Under the pieces are notes generated by a model. That model was not told where the DNA came from. It was given only the letters and a program-made list of their open reading frames with translations, and searched no databases. Both the position numbers and the translations under genes were made by a program. A stretch of 64,000 nt of DNA from Sphaerulina vaccinii (taxonomy: Eukaryota; Ascomycota; Dothideomycetes; Mycosphaerellales; Mycosphaerellaceae): NCBI GenBank assembly GCA_022570795.1, contig JAKUDP010000016.1, positions 62,001 through 126,000 of the forward strand, given 5' to 3'. Positions 40,236-50,992 of the stretch are shown here, one piece after another; within the stretch, counting starts at the first letter, position 1, and each line of letters opens with the position of its first letter.

Positions 40236-40393
40236 CAACAGTCGTCCTTGGTCTAGTGGTAAAGTCAGTAAGTCGTTGGCATAGCTAATGCTTGATCAGG
40301 TAGACGTGGACGAAGTCTTCTAGACAGTGACTAGGGCGCCTTCCATTCGTCGGCCCCCCAATGTTGCCAGGCGGCGATTGTTTTGTCTTTTGC
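40236..40393 (+). ncRNA. RNA family unit D7
   Basis: ACATATGC 40208-40215; CAACAGTCGTCC then A-box TGGTCTAGTGG 40249-40259; AGTCAGTAAGTCGTTGGCAT is intact; T-block GGCGATTGTTTTGTCTTTTG from 40373. Stems in the variable segment are weaker. Confidence 0.6.
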
Positions 40394-41265
40394 CCGCATA
40401 CTTCCATCATCTTGCACTCGGACTATGGGTGGTGTTTTTGAGGTCCTTTTTGTACTGACCTCGCCCGCATCACCTCTGTACTCATAAAAAGCTTTTTGTC
40501 GGTTGGAGAAAGCGTCGGCTTTGGCCAGCCATAGCAAGCATAACAGTCGTGTAGTCATCTATCCATCGGATGTCATCTCTGACAGTATCGTCGAACAGCT
40601 CTTAAAGTTCCTGGGGATGCAGTACCTTGGTCACTGCTCGTGAGCAGAGATGGCCGTGGTCTAGTGAGTGGTCGTTGATACCATTAGTCTATACACATTC
40701 ATTAGTTGAGTCCGTTCAAGATACTACTTGTGAGCTCTCGTGGTCCGCGAGACAACTGCTTGCGTCAAAGCAGCTGACCCATCAACCTTGATAACTTTCG
40801 TTCCGAACAGGCCATCGAGGCAGGCGTGAAGCAGCCTCCTTTCGCAGACACAACGATGCATTGACGCAACGCTCAGCATGGTGGGCAAGTCGGCGAATGA
40901 CCAAGAGTTGAAAAGAAAGCATGACTCGAAAGGCTTTGCTCCAGCATCTAGCGAGGTATATCATACGATAGCTAGTGAATGCAAGCGTCCCTAATAGCAA
41001 AAGGAAAGAGTCTGCTGAATGGGGTGTTCATCTCATCGGCGCAATCGAATGAGAAATCCCAAATCGACAGGTCCAGCATGCAAGCCACCAGAATCGCGAA
41101 TGGCACCAGCAGAACCAGGTCCAGTAGCGAGAACTCCGCATCGAACTCCTGTGCCAGTGGCTCCGTCATGTACATCATGCCTTCCTCGAACCAGTGCACC
41201 ACTCTCCACCCTGCTGCTAGAAAGTCATGCTCCAACTTCGCCTTCGTCGCGACGAGTAACTTATA
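40394..41265. other. Spacer with a degenerate RNA-unit 5' block
   Basis: At 40649-40690 CCGTGGTCTAGTGAGTGG preserves an A-box (40657-40667) and a trace of the GTCGTTGATACC block, but TATA-like element, stem-loop and T-block are absent, so it reads as a dead eighth copy. The rest, up to the 3' end of the kelch gene, has no recognised gene. Confidence 0.45.
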
Positions 41266-43528
41266 CTAGGATAACTCCATGCCGGTGTCGTCATCCTCGA
41301 CTGTCTCATCGCCTTCTTCTCCGTCGACTGTAGTTCCGCTCGTGCTGCCGATGCGATTTCGCTTGCGGCCATTGCCCCAGAGCATGCCTAAGAAGTGTTA
41401 GCAATGATCCCTGGAAGGCAGTTCCTCGAGCTCAGCACTCCGCGAGTGCATTAGTACTCCACTTACCCATGCCACTGCCTAGTCTCGCTCCTCCAAGACC
41501 TCCAACAGCTTCGAGCTCATCGCCACCTACCACGCGACCTTCTGCATCAATACCTTCGCAAAGTTCGAGCATAGCAGTGCGCTTGAGTCGTCTGAAGCCA
41601 TCCGTACGAACAATACGACCCCAGTGCGTCATACAAAAGCTTGCAGCTCTACGTTTCAGCCAGTCTTCTTGTGCTGTGCTCGCGCGGTCGAAGATGAGGG
41701 CTCCATGTTGGACATCCAGATCGCGGACGAGGCGATTGACGCACAAGTGTCGAAGGCGAGGCATGTCGTAGATATTACTCATGACGAGCATGTTAGCAAC
41801 GTCTTCGAGTGTGGGTCCGCCGACAGCCTGGCTTTCTGCGGGCGGTGCAGAGATCGAGTCCGTGTAGAGGTAGTAGAGGAATGCTTTCACGGCTGGGTAT
41901 GGTTCCGGTATATGCATTCGTCGAGTGTGGAACTCTGACATCTGTGCATTGTAGAGTCGTGAGAAGTGCGGCCAGCGCGCGCTGAGAATGAGTCGATGGA
42001 CGTGTATAGGAGGAGAGTTGTTGCTGCTGACATCGGATGATGAGCCAGCCATGGGTGATACTGGATCTTCATCAGATATCGATTCGAGGTCGTAAGTGTC
42101 GTCCTTGAGCGCTGTGATGGTGAAGTCGGTGCCTGAGCCTGTTTCAGGTGGCAAGTTGAACGTGCGTGCGAGATCTGCGCCGATAGCAGATAAGTGTGAA
42201 TGTGGACCATGTGAGTCTGATGTGGGCGGTTTCTGCTCATTATGTGCTTCTTGGCTCAGCTTGTTCCCAAGTAGGCCGAACTTCCGCAGATCAATCGGGA
42301 GCACATCCGAGAGGTACTCCTCAGTATCGCCATTGGCGCCGGCAGCAGGCTGTTGTCTGGGCGAGCCGAGTAGCCAGGCGTGTGTGCCGTCTTGGTCTAG
42401 ACAGCAGTAGTGCCACCTATACAGTGGACTGAAGAGGTCCTTTCCATCAGCAAGTTTCTGCCATCGTAATGTGTCCAGGTCAAGTGCTGAGAGCGATGTC
42501 TCGAGCGGCATATTTGTAGCGGGTGTGACAAAGTCCAGCATGCAGCCAGAACTGAAAACGTGGAAATGAGTGCCCACGTTCTGCATAGGCAGATTTGGTG
42601 ATGAGATGAATTTGAGACTCGAGATCGAGCCTGGTGCCACAGGTGGCGCACGTTGTATTTGCGTTGCCGAGTTCGACTGAACGCCAGTATTTGCAGCATA
42701 TCCGTTGGAGCCGAAAGAAGGCTGTGCTCCAGAGTAGCTTGCGAAGCTATTTCCTAGTGATCGTGCATCGTCTGAACCGGCCATGCCATATGATGGACCA
42801 CCCTCGAAGGCCGGAGAACCTCTGAAATCGAGCCACCAGATCTCGCTGGTACGATCCATGTCCTCACCCATACCACCGCTGACCCAGATCTTTCCTCCCC
42901 ACACCCAGCTCGCATGATCGAAACGTGGGACGAATCTCCACGTTCGGCTCCAAGTCCACGTCTTCAGATCGAGATAGCAGATATCGTCGAGAACACCGTT
43001 GTCACTACCACTCATGCCTCCACAGATAAACAGCTTGTCGTCATGAATGACTGCTGAGTGCCTTGCTCTCCCTCGAGGAATCGGTCCATTGATGTCTGGT
43101 TGTGTCCAGTGAGCGGTCTTGATGTCGAAGATGACCACATCAGAAAGATGTATTCTATGCTCGTTCTCGCCTCCATAGACTAACAGCTTATCGCCCTGCC
43201 ACAGACATGAAGTATGGCCCATCCGTACGCCGGGGATATCACCGTAGTTGTCGACCAGACTCCATTGTCGCGCGGACAAGTTCAGTTTCAGTACGTGATT
43301 ATACACTTCGTCTGTGTACTGATCGAAGCCGCCAAAAGCATATATCAGATCATTGCCAACGTAAGTGACTGAGGCATTGACCAGACAGGCCGGCCGCTGG
43401 CCTACTGTCGTGATGATGCGGGGCATATATGGTTCTGCAGTTCGCCGACGACTATTCTTAGTTGGTGATCGGCTCATAACATATGTGTTATTTGACATGG
43501 ACGACATGCGCGCGCTGGCAGACGACAT
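41266..43528 (-). CDS. Kelch-repeat and BTB domain protein (two exons)
   Basis: Exons 43528-41467 and 41387-41266, joined across a 79 nt intron (donor GTAAGTGG, TACTAAT within it, acceptor TTCTTAG). Product 727 aa. N-terminal half has kelch blades: YAFGGFDQYTDEVYNHVLKL, LLVYGGENEHRIHLSDVVIF, LFICGGMSGSDNGVLDDICY and WVSGGMGEDMDRTSEIWWLD. The C-terminal half has a BTB fold (VHRLILSARWPHFSRLY, KAFLYYLYTDSI) followed by a BACK-like helix region (LRHLCVNRLVRDLDV). Without the intron the frame ends in foreign sequence; the spliced end is MLWGNGRKRNRIGSTSG plus an acidic tail ending MELS. Fungal kelch-BTB proteins may be Cul3 adaptors or act in signalling; here function is unknown. Divergent from CDC20. 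Confidence 0.82.
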
Positions 43529-44087
43529 TGCCTTGTCGAGGACGATCTTGCAATGTCTTGCTGCGGTAGGATGCGGATGCGAATGCGGCCGTGGGCGAGG
43601 TTACAGTGAGCGCATAGTTCAGACTGCGCTTTCGCGAGAGGCAGCTGATTTCGTCCGTCCAGTCAGTCAGCTCAGTACTGCGGTGTAAGGCTGCAGAGTA
43701 TAGAGGAGTGAAGGATGATCTGGACTCTGGTGATTGCGCAGGACGTAGACGTTCTGCTGGCGTTTCAAGAAGCAAGACGTGACGGAGCGGGAAGTTCCGA
43801 AGGGCCGCGATCGTCCTTACTTAATTTAGGGTTTTGTGGCTCTGTGGTTGCCCTGTCGACTCACACTGTTGTCAGATCAAAATAAAGCTCTTTCCTCGAT
43901 TTCATCCTCTTCTCTTCTCTCTACACCCACACACAAAAATTACAAACTCACGCAATCTGCTCTAGTCAAGCACTCAAGGCTCCTCAGCCTTACCTCTACC
44001 ATCAACAGTACTGCAAATACTCCGCCAACATACTAACCGGATCCCTTCACTGGGCCATCTACAGCAACCACCAAATTAATCGCGGAT
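43529..44087. promoter_or_regulatory. Divergent promoter kelch-BTB / CDC20
   Basis: About 560 bp shared upstream region. Near 43905-43930 a CT-rich leader (CCTCTTCTCTTCTCTCTACA) precedes CDC20, typical of fungal core promoters. No TATA box. Confidence 0.4.
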
Positions 44088-45914
44088 ATGGCAACCCCTA
44101 CCATCAGTACACCAATCAAGCAACGCCGTGATGGCATCTTCAGCACACGCCTCGCTGGCGGTCGCATGCCTCTCACCCCTTCGCCCAAGACGACACCCAA
44201 GTCGGTGAGCATGGATGCCGGCGAGAGTATCCACCACGGCAACATCAACTTGACTGCCCGCTTCTCCCGTGCGCAGTCCAAGACAAATGTGCGAGACTCC
44301 CCAAAGTCCAACATTGCCCGTCGGTCGCCACGCAACCTCGACATCACCAGCGACTTCACACTTTCCGGCACTGGACCACGCCCAGCTTCGTCAGCCAAGA
44401 ACACTCCGTCGCGACCAAAGAGCTCCCGATCTGGCACAACACTACGCACACCAAAGAGAAGCCAGGGCAGAATCGACTACACTGCGGCCGACCGCTTCAT
44501 CCCAAACCGAGATGCTAGCGGGGCCATCTCCTCCGAAGGCGCAGCAATCAAGCTCGGCAATGAGCGTACTCCAGGCCGACGACCAAAGTCAAGCGCATCT
44601 GATGGGTCAGCAACCCTTGCTGCAGGTGTTGCCAGCGCTTTCGACATTGGACGTCACTCTACATCAGACACCACACTGTCTCTAGAAGGACTCAACCTTA
44701 ACGACAACGATGATGACGACGAAGATGAGCCACGTACCAAGCAGAGCCCAAACACTGTCGCCTACCAGCAATCTGTTGCTGAGGCTTGCGGTGTCAACAT
44801 GAAGCAACGCATTCTTGCTTTCAAGCCTGCTGCTCCAGAGTCGTCCCGCCCAATCGACCTCCGATCCCAGTACAATCGCCCACTCAAGCCAGCCGCCCCT
44901 GCATCTCAGTTCCGCAGACGTGTCCTGACCGCACCAGAGCGTGTTCTCGACGCACCAGGTCTCGTCGATGACTACTACCTCAACCTCCTTGACTGGTCTT
45001 CCGGCAACCAGGTCGCCATCGGTCTTGAGCGCAGCGTCTACGTCTGGTCTGCTGAGTCTGGCTCTGTCTCCAGCCTGCTCGAGTGTCCAGCCGACACATA
45101 CATCGCCTCTGTCAAGTGGTCTGGTGATGGCGCTTACGTCGCTGCTGGTCTCGGCACGGGAGAGGTCCAGATCTGGGACGTCGAGGATGGCACCAAGCTG
45201 CGCTCCATGCACGGTCATGACACTCGTGTTAGCGTCATGGGCTGGAACAAGCATCTGCTCTCTACTGGCGCCCGCTCCGGTCTGGTCTACAACCACGATG
45301 TCCGCATCGCTCAGCACAAGGTTGCCGAGCTTGTCTCTCACACTTCTGAGGTCTGTGGCCTCGACTGGCGCGCAGATGGTGCTCAGCTTGCCACTGGTGG
45401 CAACGACAACCTAGTCACCATCTGGGATGCACGTCAACTCACAGCACCAAAGTTCCAAAAGACCAACCACAAGGCCGCTGTCAAGGCTCTCGCCTGGTGC
45501 CCATGGCAGTCGAACCTCCTCGCCACCGGCGGTGGTTCTCACGACCGCATGATCCACTTCTGGAACACTACTTCTGGCGCTCGCACCAACAGCATCGACA
45601 CTGGTAGCCAGGTGACCTCCCTCCGATGGAGCATGGGCTACAAGGAGATTGTTTCTTCTTCCGGCTTCCCAGACAACTCTCTCTCCATCTGGAGCTATCC
45701 AACCCTGGTCAAGAACATCGAGATTCCAGCACACGAGTCTCGCGTCCTCCACTCAGCACTCTCCCCAGACGGACAGATGCTCGCCACTGCGGCTGCTGAT
45801 GAGTCACTCAAGTTCTGGAAAGTGTTCGAGAAGAAGGCTGGATCGAGCAGCTTAGTCGGGGGCTCAAGTGCTTCCGCCAAGGCAAGCCTCACCAAGGCCA
45901 CTACCATCCGGTAA
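44088..45914 (+). CDS. CDC20: APC/C activator Cdc20
   Basis: 608 aa, single exon. The N-terminal region has the C-box DRFIPNR (about residue 135), needed to bind the anaphase-promoting complex. The KILR/MIM-like MKQRILAFKPAAP lies about 240. Seven WD40 blades follow, opening with LVDDYYLNLLDWSSGNQVAI, which favours Cdc20 over Cdh1 (where DDFYLNLVDWS is usual). The protein ends in the IR tail (TTIR) that docks on APC/C TPR subunits. It recognises mitotic substrates and is the target of the spindle checkpoint. The loop GGGSHDRMIHFWNTTSG is typical. Cdc20 rather than Cdh1 is inferred from these motifs. Confidence 0.92.
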   Translation: MATPTISTPIKQRRDGIFSTRLAGGRMPLTPSPKTTPKSVSMDAGESIHHGNINLTARFSRAQSKTNVRDSPKSNIARRSPRNLDITSDFTLSGTGPRPASSAKNTPSRPKSSRSGTTLRTPKRSQGRIDYTAADRFIPNRDASGAISSEGAAIKLGNERTPGRRPKSSASDGSATLAAGVASAFDIGRHSTSDTTLSLEGLNLNDNDDDDEDEPRTKQSPNTVAYQQSVAEACGVNMKQRILAFKPAAPESSRPIDLRSQYNRPLKPAAPASQFRRRVLTAPERVLDAPGLVDDYYLNLLDWSSGNQVAIGLERSVYVWSAESGSVSSLLECPADTYIASVKWSGDGAYVAAGLGTGEVQIWDVEDGTKLRSMHGHDTRVSVMGWNKHLLSTGARSGLVYNHDVRIAQHKVAELVSHTSEVCGLDWRADGAQLATGGNDNLVTIWDARQLTAPKFQKTNHKAAVKALAWCPWQSNLLATGGGSHDRMIHFWNTTSGARTNSIDTGSQVTSLRWSMGYKEIVSSSGFPDNSLSIWSYPTLVKNIEIPAHESRVLHSALSPDGQMLATAAADESLKFWKVFEKKAGSSSLVGGSSASAKASLTKATTIR

Positions 45915-46414
45915 ATGGCAAACCATGGGAAACAGCACGACGGAGATGGATTGGATTTGGCATAGGCGTTCGCTCTCAGGAGAGCTTTGTGACAGTATTA
46001 GCGATATGGCGGAGCACACAGAATGAAATGAACATGAAATTATACACCTCCTCCTCTCTTCTATCCTCAATGTCTCACTAACCTCGAGCCTACCATGGTG
46101 ACAAGCTCACAGACAGACCTACTGAAACATATTCGCGTTGTTCAGAAATACTTGCTTACCCTCTTGTCAACATCGAGCCTGGCATTGACATATGATGATG
46201 ACTGCCTCTTGTGGCGTATGGTGGAACTCTCGAACATGCACGTTTTTAGATCAGACGGTTTCACGAAGGACAATGAGAGTCTTCTACTAGAGTGGTTCTA
46301 CGTACGTGCACTTCTGATGAAGGACTTATATACTCGATACTTGACCTTCCAGTCTCCGATCTTCCAGTGTCGTTCACTTGCGTTACGAAAAATGTCTATG
46401 ATGCAGCAAAAGAA
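45915..46414. other. CDC20 3' flank
   Basis: About 500 bp between CDC20 and unit E1. An open frame at 46095-46484 (129 codons) runs into the E1 unit and has no domain, so it is not called. Confidence 0.35.
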
Positions 46415-46552
46415 GCAAAACAATCGTCCTTGGCCTCGCGATCACAGCTTTCTCCGTGTAGGACGGACTAGCATCCTTCGTTGAGGCATATGAGTGCATG
46501 ACTGAGCATCAGCTAAGCCGACGACTTACTGACTAGACCACGACTGTTGATG
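46415..46552 (-). ncRNA. RNA family unit E1
   Basis: 3' block GCAAAACAATCG 46415-46426; stems GCCTC 46433-46437 with GAGGC 46483-46487, and GTCC 46426-46429 with GGAC 46461-46464 (mutually exclusive as drawn). The 5' leader is about 10 nt shorter than in other units. Confidence 0.5.
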
Positions 46553-46664
46553 TTGCTGGTGTTACATGCATGTATCAATGCTCACTATTGTTGACTTACG
46601 TACCAAAAGATTCCAGATCTGGTATGAAAGTGAAAGAAGTGTTTGAGCAAAAGGAAAACCAAAA

Positions 46665-46801
46665 GCAAAACAATGAGCTTTGGTATGGTCCTTTGGCCCC
46701 TTCCTGAGTTGACTGGGGATGTGAGTTGAAGTTCCAAAGGTCAAGCAGCATGTGTCATGTCGACTTACTGACTGCGCCAAAGTGCCGGACTCATCGATGC
46801 A
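46665..46801 (-). ncRNA. RNA family unit E2
   Basis: 3' block GCAAAACAATGAG 46665-46677. An extended nested fold: CCTTTGG 46690-46696 with CCAAAGG 46734-46740, enclosing CCCC 46697-46700 with GGGG 46715-46718. The A-box block is diverged. Confidence 0.55.
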
Positions 46802-46917
46802 GTGAAGTGTCCTGAAATGGTGTTTGTATGCTCAATATTGATCATGTTCCTTGGCAAAATAGATGAGTTCCGATTAGGTGGTAGCAGAAGTGCCTAAGCA
46901 AGAGCAAGAAGCAGAAA

Positions 46918-47077
46918 GCAAAACAATGTTCGCGGATCAGCAATGACCTGGCAATGAGCAGGGTAGCACCATTCAGCCAAATTGACTGATAAGGTGAACT
47001 TGCAGTGTCGCTTCGTCGAGCAACAGCCATACCGTCGACTTACTGACTCGGCCAAAGTGCCGGAATCATCATTGTAG
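46918..47077 (-). ncRNA. RNA family unit E3
   Basis: 3' block GCAAAACAATG 46918-46928; core GTCGACTTACTGACTCGGCC; short stem TCAG 46973-46976 with CTGA 46985-46988. Confidence 0.5.
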
Positions 47078-47163
47078 TAAGGTGTCTTGGAGTGGTATAT
47101 GGATGCTCAGCATTCGTCTCGTTGAGCAAAAGAGAGATAATTGTTGACTGAGACGAGACAAAA

Positions 47164-47319
47164 GACAAAACTATCGCCGCGTCAGTACTGATGGTTCTGC
47201 GATCGATCAATCCCGCGGAGATCATGAACTTCTCAGGGCTTTGGATGCATGTGACTCTGTCAAGCGTTAGCTATGCCAACGACTTACTGACTTACCACCA
47301 GACCAAGGACGACTGTTGG
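47164..47319 (-). ncRNA. RNA family unit E4
   Basis: 3' block GACAAAACTATCGCC 47164-47178; stem CCGCG 47177-47181 with CGCGG 47214-47218; stem-loop 1 GCGTTAGCTATGCCAACG; leader CCACCAGACCAAGGACGAC is the reverse complement of GTCGTCCTTGGTCTGGTGG. Confidence 0.6.
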
Positions 47320-47422
47320 AAGGATGTCGTCTCGATGTGGTATATGATGGCTACCTGCTGGAGAAGGGCATCTGCCAAAATTGAGCTGAGTAGGAGTGCG
47401 TTAAGCAAAAGATAGGATGAGG

Positions 47423-47586
47423 CAACAAAACAATCGCCTCTGTGTACTTGGGTAGCTGGATGGGTAGAGAAGGCGAAGCAACAAGCCCACAGACTTGTTA
47501 CCATATCTCTTGTACGATTGTCTGATCAGGCGTTAGCTATACCAACGACTTACTGACCTTACCACTAGACCAAGGACGACTGTTGA
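47423..47586 (-). ncRNA. RNA family unit E5
   Basis: 3' block CAACAAAACAATCGCC 47423-47438; stem ACAAG 47481-47485 with CTTGT 47494-47498; leader carries the exact A-box complement CCACTAGACCA. Confidence 0.6.
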
Positions 47587-47690
47587 ACAATGTGAATTGC
47601 AAGTTGTATATGATGCCTACCTGCTAGAGAGTGTAATTAGCGAAAACTGTGCAAAGTAGCAGTGCGTCAAGCAAAAGATCAGATTGGGGA

Positions 47691-47849
47691 ACAAAACAAT
47701 CGCTGCATGGGTAGCACTATGGATCTGACCAACACCAGAGGTGCTGAGTTCAATTGAACTCTAGTAACCTCATTTGCCTGGAATGTAACTTAGCGTTGGT
47801 GTACACCAACGACTTACAGGTTTACCACTAGACCAAGGACGACTGTTGG
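47691..47849 (-). ncRNA. RNA family unit E6
   Basis: 3' block ACAAAACAATCGC 47691-47703. Stem-loop 1 is an 18 bp perfect palindrome CGTTGGTGTACACCAACG at 47794-47811. A-box complement CCACTAGACCA is intact; TATA-like GTATATGA at 47869-47876. Confidence 0.6.
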
Positions 47850-47876
47850 GTGGTCTGGCTTCGGGCTTGTATATGA

Positions 47877-50800
47877 TGGTCACTCGGTGCCTGTCCCTTG
47901 CATAGGTGAAGTTAGTGCTTACTCTCTTCTCGAAGTGATGTAGCAGACTGTGCTGCTCGGGACGAGGTTCTTGTCATGTTGTTGTGATCTTGGATTTACA
48001 TTGAAGGTCTTTCGTGTGCTTCTGCCTCTTCTATGACGGAATGGCACTGCTGTGAGTGCGAGCCTGTGAGTGCCGTCATATCGATCGTTCGAAGCGCCAC
48101 TGGGCACACAGCTTTCTCGGAACCACGATCCGAAAGAGCCATTAGCATACGGGACGCCGTTTGGGGACGTTCTCGAAGTGTGTTTGGTACTGTAGGTTAA
48201 CGTTGCGTTTCCCCTACTACCATGGGTAGCCTTTCAGACTCCGAACACCTAAGCTCGGCACGTCTCGCTCTCAGAACTGGCCCGCCGTATCCAAGAACTT
48301 GACTATTGGGTACGGATGTCTCGGCAGAGGACAATGATGATCTCCTCCACGGAGCAAGGATAGATATTCTACGATTCGGTAGGTTCCTAAAGCGTACTTG
48401 GTCAGCCACTTCAACAATCGGTTCCTAGTGTATCCTTCGATGTCGTAGCAAGCTCTTGAAATACGATACAGTGTGCCTCGTACTCCTTAAGGACTGCAGG
48501 TACACGAGCGTACTATTGCTATTGTGCTGATAGCTCGTGTCAGAGTCTTGCCTATGATGATTGGTCTCACGACTTGTAGCTGATTCGAGCTCAACTCGTG
48601 ATGAAAACCTGGTAGTGCTATCAGTATATGCAATGCAGCCAAGAATTGGATCCTGCAGTACAGGAAACTTCTTCCTTCGATCAAGTTCGATGTCGCATCT
48701 GTGGCTTGCCGTATTCGGCCCTCATACGGCAGAGGAACTTGTCTGCAAGGTAGAGGTGTCGCCATAGCAGAAGAGCTCGCGGCTTTTCATGAACTATCGC
48801 AGGCTTCTCTGGCTGCTCTTTTGGAAGCTGCTCGTGCCTGTCAGATATTTTATGGACCTGAACTTCGAATGCATTCTTCGATCCTATCACTGCACTCGTG
48901 CAAGCACCTTCTAGCTGTCGCGTACGCCGTTCTGTATGTCATCAGAAGCTCTCTTCGTATGTATGCCAAGCAAGCTGCTATTGGTACAGTAGAGCGATGA
49001 ACTGGTCTCGGTTGTCGATGCCGTTGTCGAGCGTTGAACGGCTGGCCCAACTCAAAAATAGCACTTCAGTTGTAAGGGAGAGGCTGTTCCTGTGAGGCGC
49101 TCCTAAGCCTTCTTAGCCGATCGACGCACACATGGCCGCCACACAGCCTTCTGTAACGTCGAGAAAACGGCTTGACAGTAGTGAGCGTGAAGTTCTTTTT
49201 GTTGCATGGCCGTCTGTGTAGCTGTAGGCCTGTAGTGAGAGTTGTGCAGGGATCGCACGATGACAGAGCAAGACCAGGAAGAATGCGGCGAGTAAGCGAT
49301 GTCGCCAGATGGATACGAGTGCTCCACCTCGAAGGATTCGTGCAGCGGGATTGGACACGAGCTCTTCAGATTTTGCAAGTTTTCATGGTCCTGACCAAGC
49401 TCGAGCGATCGAAGTTGTGACGCCTGTGGTTCGCAGCACGTGCTGACAACTCTGGTTATGGCTTCTGCAGATGGACGAGAGATCTCCAGGCAGAGCTCTT
49501 CCAAAGAGAGCTTCGAGTCAGCTTTTCCTCTATCGTTTCATGATATTTGCCTCTGTCCAGGCTCCATTCCTCAGCAGCGTGCTGCTCAACAACGAGGATC
49601 CCATACTGTAGCCTTGTAAGATGTTCCGGTCAACTTCCGTGGTGAGCAACTTTTCAAGACCTTTGAAGCGAAGAATGGAACTGCTCATGCAATTGGGAAA
49701 ATTCCCCGACTGTGACTCTCCAGCAGTACTGCAAATCCTCCACTCCACATCCCTTCTTTATGCAGGTACATCGCTGTGGTCCTGCATATGCCACCTCCGT
49801 CAGCGCTGTATGATTCGCCATCGCAAGGCAGCTAGCCCGCAAGCAATACTCCTGCAGTGGAGGCGATATTCCTACCCAAATCCTGGGCCGATTGAATCCG
49901 GTCTCGTTTGCCCATCAAAATACTCTGCCACTGCGGTCTCAAGTCGAGGCCCAGAGAATCAGCAGTAGAGAACACGAAGCCTTGGCTGAGATCCGTCAGC
50001 CTCCTCGCATCATCATATCGCCATGGCATAGGTGGTGGTCGTATATGCGAGCCTTTGCCGTCCGGCTCTCACTCCGCGCTCTGGTAAGCGACATCATCAG
50101 GCAGCATCTTGAAGTGGTATGATATCTGGAAAGAAAGCCAAGCCATGCAGCAGCCGGGATGTTTCAATAGTTTCCATACTCCTTTGGAGCCCAGAGTTCG
50201 TGATGGTCGTGAGAAGTGAGCGAATACTTTGCACAAGCGCTGACACCATAGCAACGCGCCCTTCCCAAAGAGGTTAGGCTGAGACAATAATAGTTATCCC
50301 TTGGCATCTGTGAAAAGCTTGTCAGAGCTCACCTTCTCAACATCCTCTCTGTCATCAACAATATCCTACTAGATCCGGCAATTCGTCCTATATGGCCGCG
50401 GGAGCTTGACACTGACGTTGCACTCGCAGGAATAGAATGCTTAGTTGCCGTTCTCACAGACGCCACTGCAAGCAATACGCGATCCGACTGGCTTGGAGGT
50501 GACTGGCTTGGAGGTGGCTGGTGAACATCGTGTTCCTGGCCACAACCGAACGATACAGCTACAAGCGATCAGTAAGGTTCACCGAAGATGTGCGCTGCTG
50601 TCGCAGGGCTGGCGATACCACTCTTGAGCAGTGCTTGACAGAGACGGATCTCGGATCGACTGTCCTTTAGGATGGTTTCCTGGCTCGTATTACTCAAGAT
50701 GCTCTATACGCGAAGGCAGAGCTAGCGATCACAGATCACACTATGGCTCTAAATGCGATATTCTTGGTAGAGGAGGTTCGTCGATCGTCACTCGCAGGTA

Positions 50801-50992
50801 TATGAGTCCCAGTCTCCTGAAGTAAGTGCTCCTCTTTTCTATCATCACAACAGACGGTATTGCCAACGGCGTCTCAACATCGTCGACCGTTGCTCCATAA
50901 CATAGTCGAGGTTCCATTCGTTCAGGCCTCTTCTATCCATTCGCTTTACATCCACTACAACGCTCGCTCTACCGGTCGGTAACACAGCAGCC
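47877..50992. other. 3.1 kb region with possible gene ruins (48.5-50.7 kb)
   Basis: No intact gene. Several coding-like plus-strand fragments lie in different frames: AIAEELAAFHELSQASLAAL (48758 on), TSVVSNFSRPLKRRMELLMQ (49628 on) and CEKLVRAHLLNILSVINNIL (50312 on). I could not join them by plausible introns or match them to a family. It may be a decayed gene or a chance mixture. The last ~170 bp hold the promoter of the secreted protein gene. Confidence 0.35.

Larger units (their letters stand above)
38763..40393 (+). repeat. Cluster D: seven forward units, best-preserved promoters
   Basis: The most regular cluster: every unit has TCATATAC/TCATATGC 34-42 bp upstream of its A-box, and CAACAGTCGTCC immediately before it. 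Pitch is about 230-260 bp. The A-box to T-block distance is about 110-135 bp, giving a predicted transcript near 130-165 nt. A degenerate eighth A-box block follows at 40649-40690. Confidence 0.85.
46415..47849 (-). repeat. Cluster E: six reverse units
   Basis: Units read leftward with pitch about 240-275 bp. E4-E6 and F1 share the leader (sense) CAACAGTCGTCC, TTGGTCTAGTGG or TGGTCTAGTGA, like cluster D, whereas E1-E3 carry a CCGGCACTTTGGC-type leader that has lost most of the A-box. Stem-loop 1 in E4-E6 uses CGTT/AACG pairing instead of CAGC/GCTG. Confidence 0.78.

Noticed and set aside
38763..40393. Spliced-leader RNA reading of the units (internal GTAAGT donor plus U-rich, Sm-like 3' block)
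   Set aside because: Attractive, but the sequence before GTAAGT differs between units, which a shared leader exon should not, and GATTGTTTTGC deviates from the Sm consensus. trans-splicing is not established in fungi.
1461..47849. Units as 5S rRNA, U6 or a C/D-box snoRNA cluster
   Set aside because: No 5S C-box or U6 ACAGAGA-like sequence; TGATGCTGA resembles merged C/D boxes but a C box plus separated D box with terminal stem is not present consistently.
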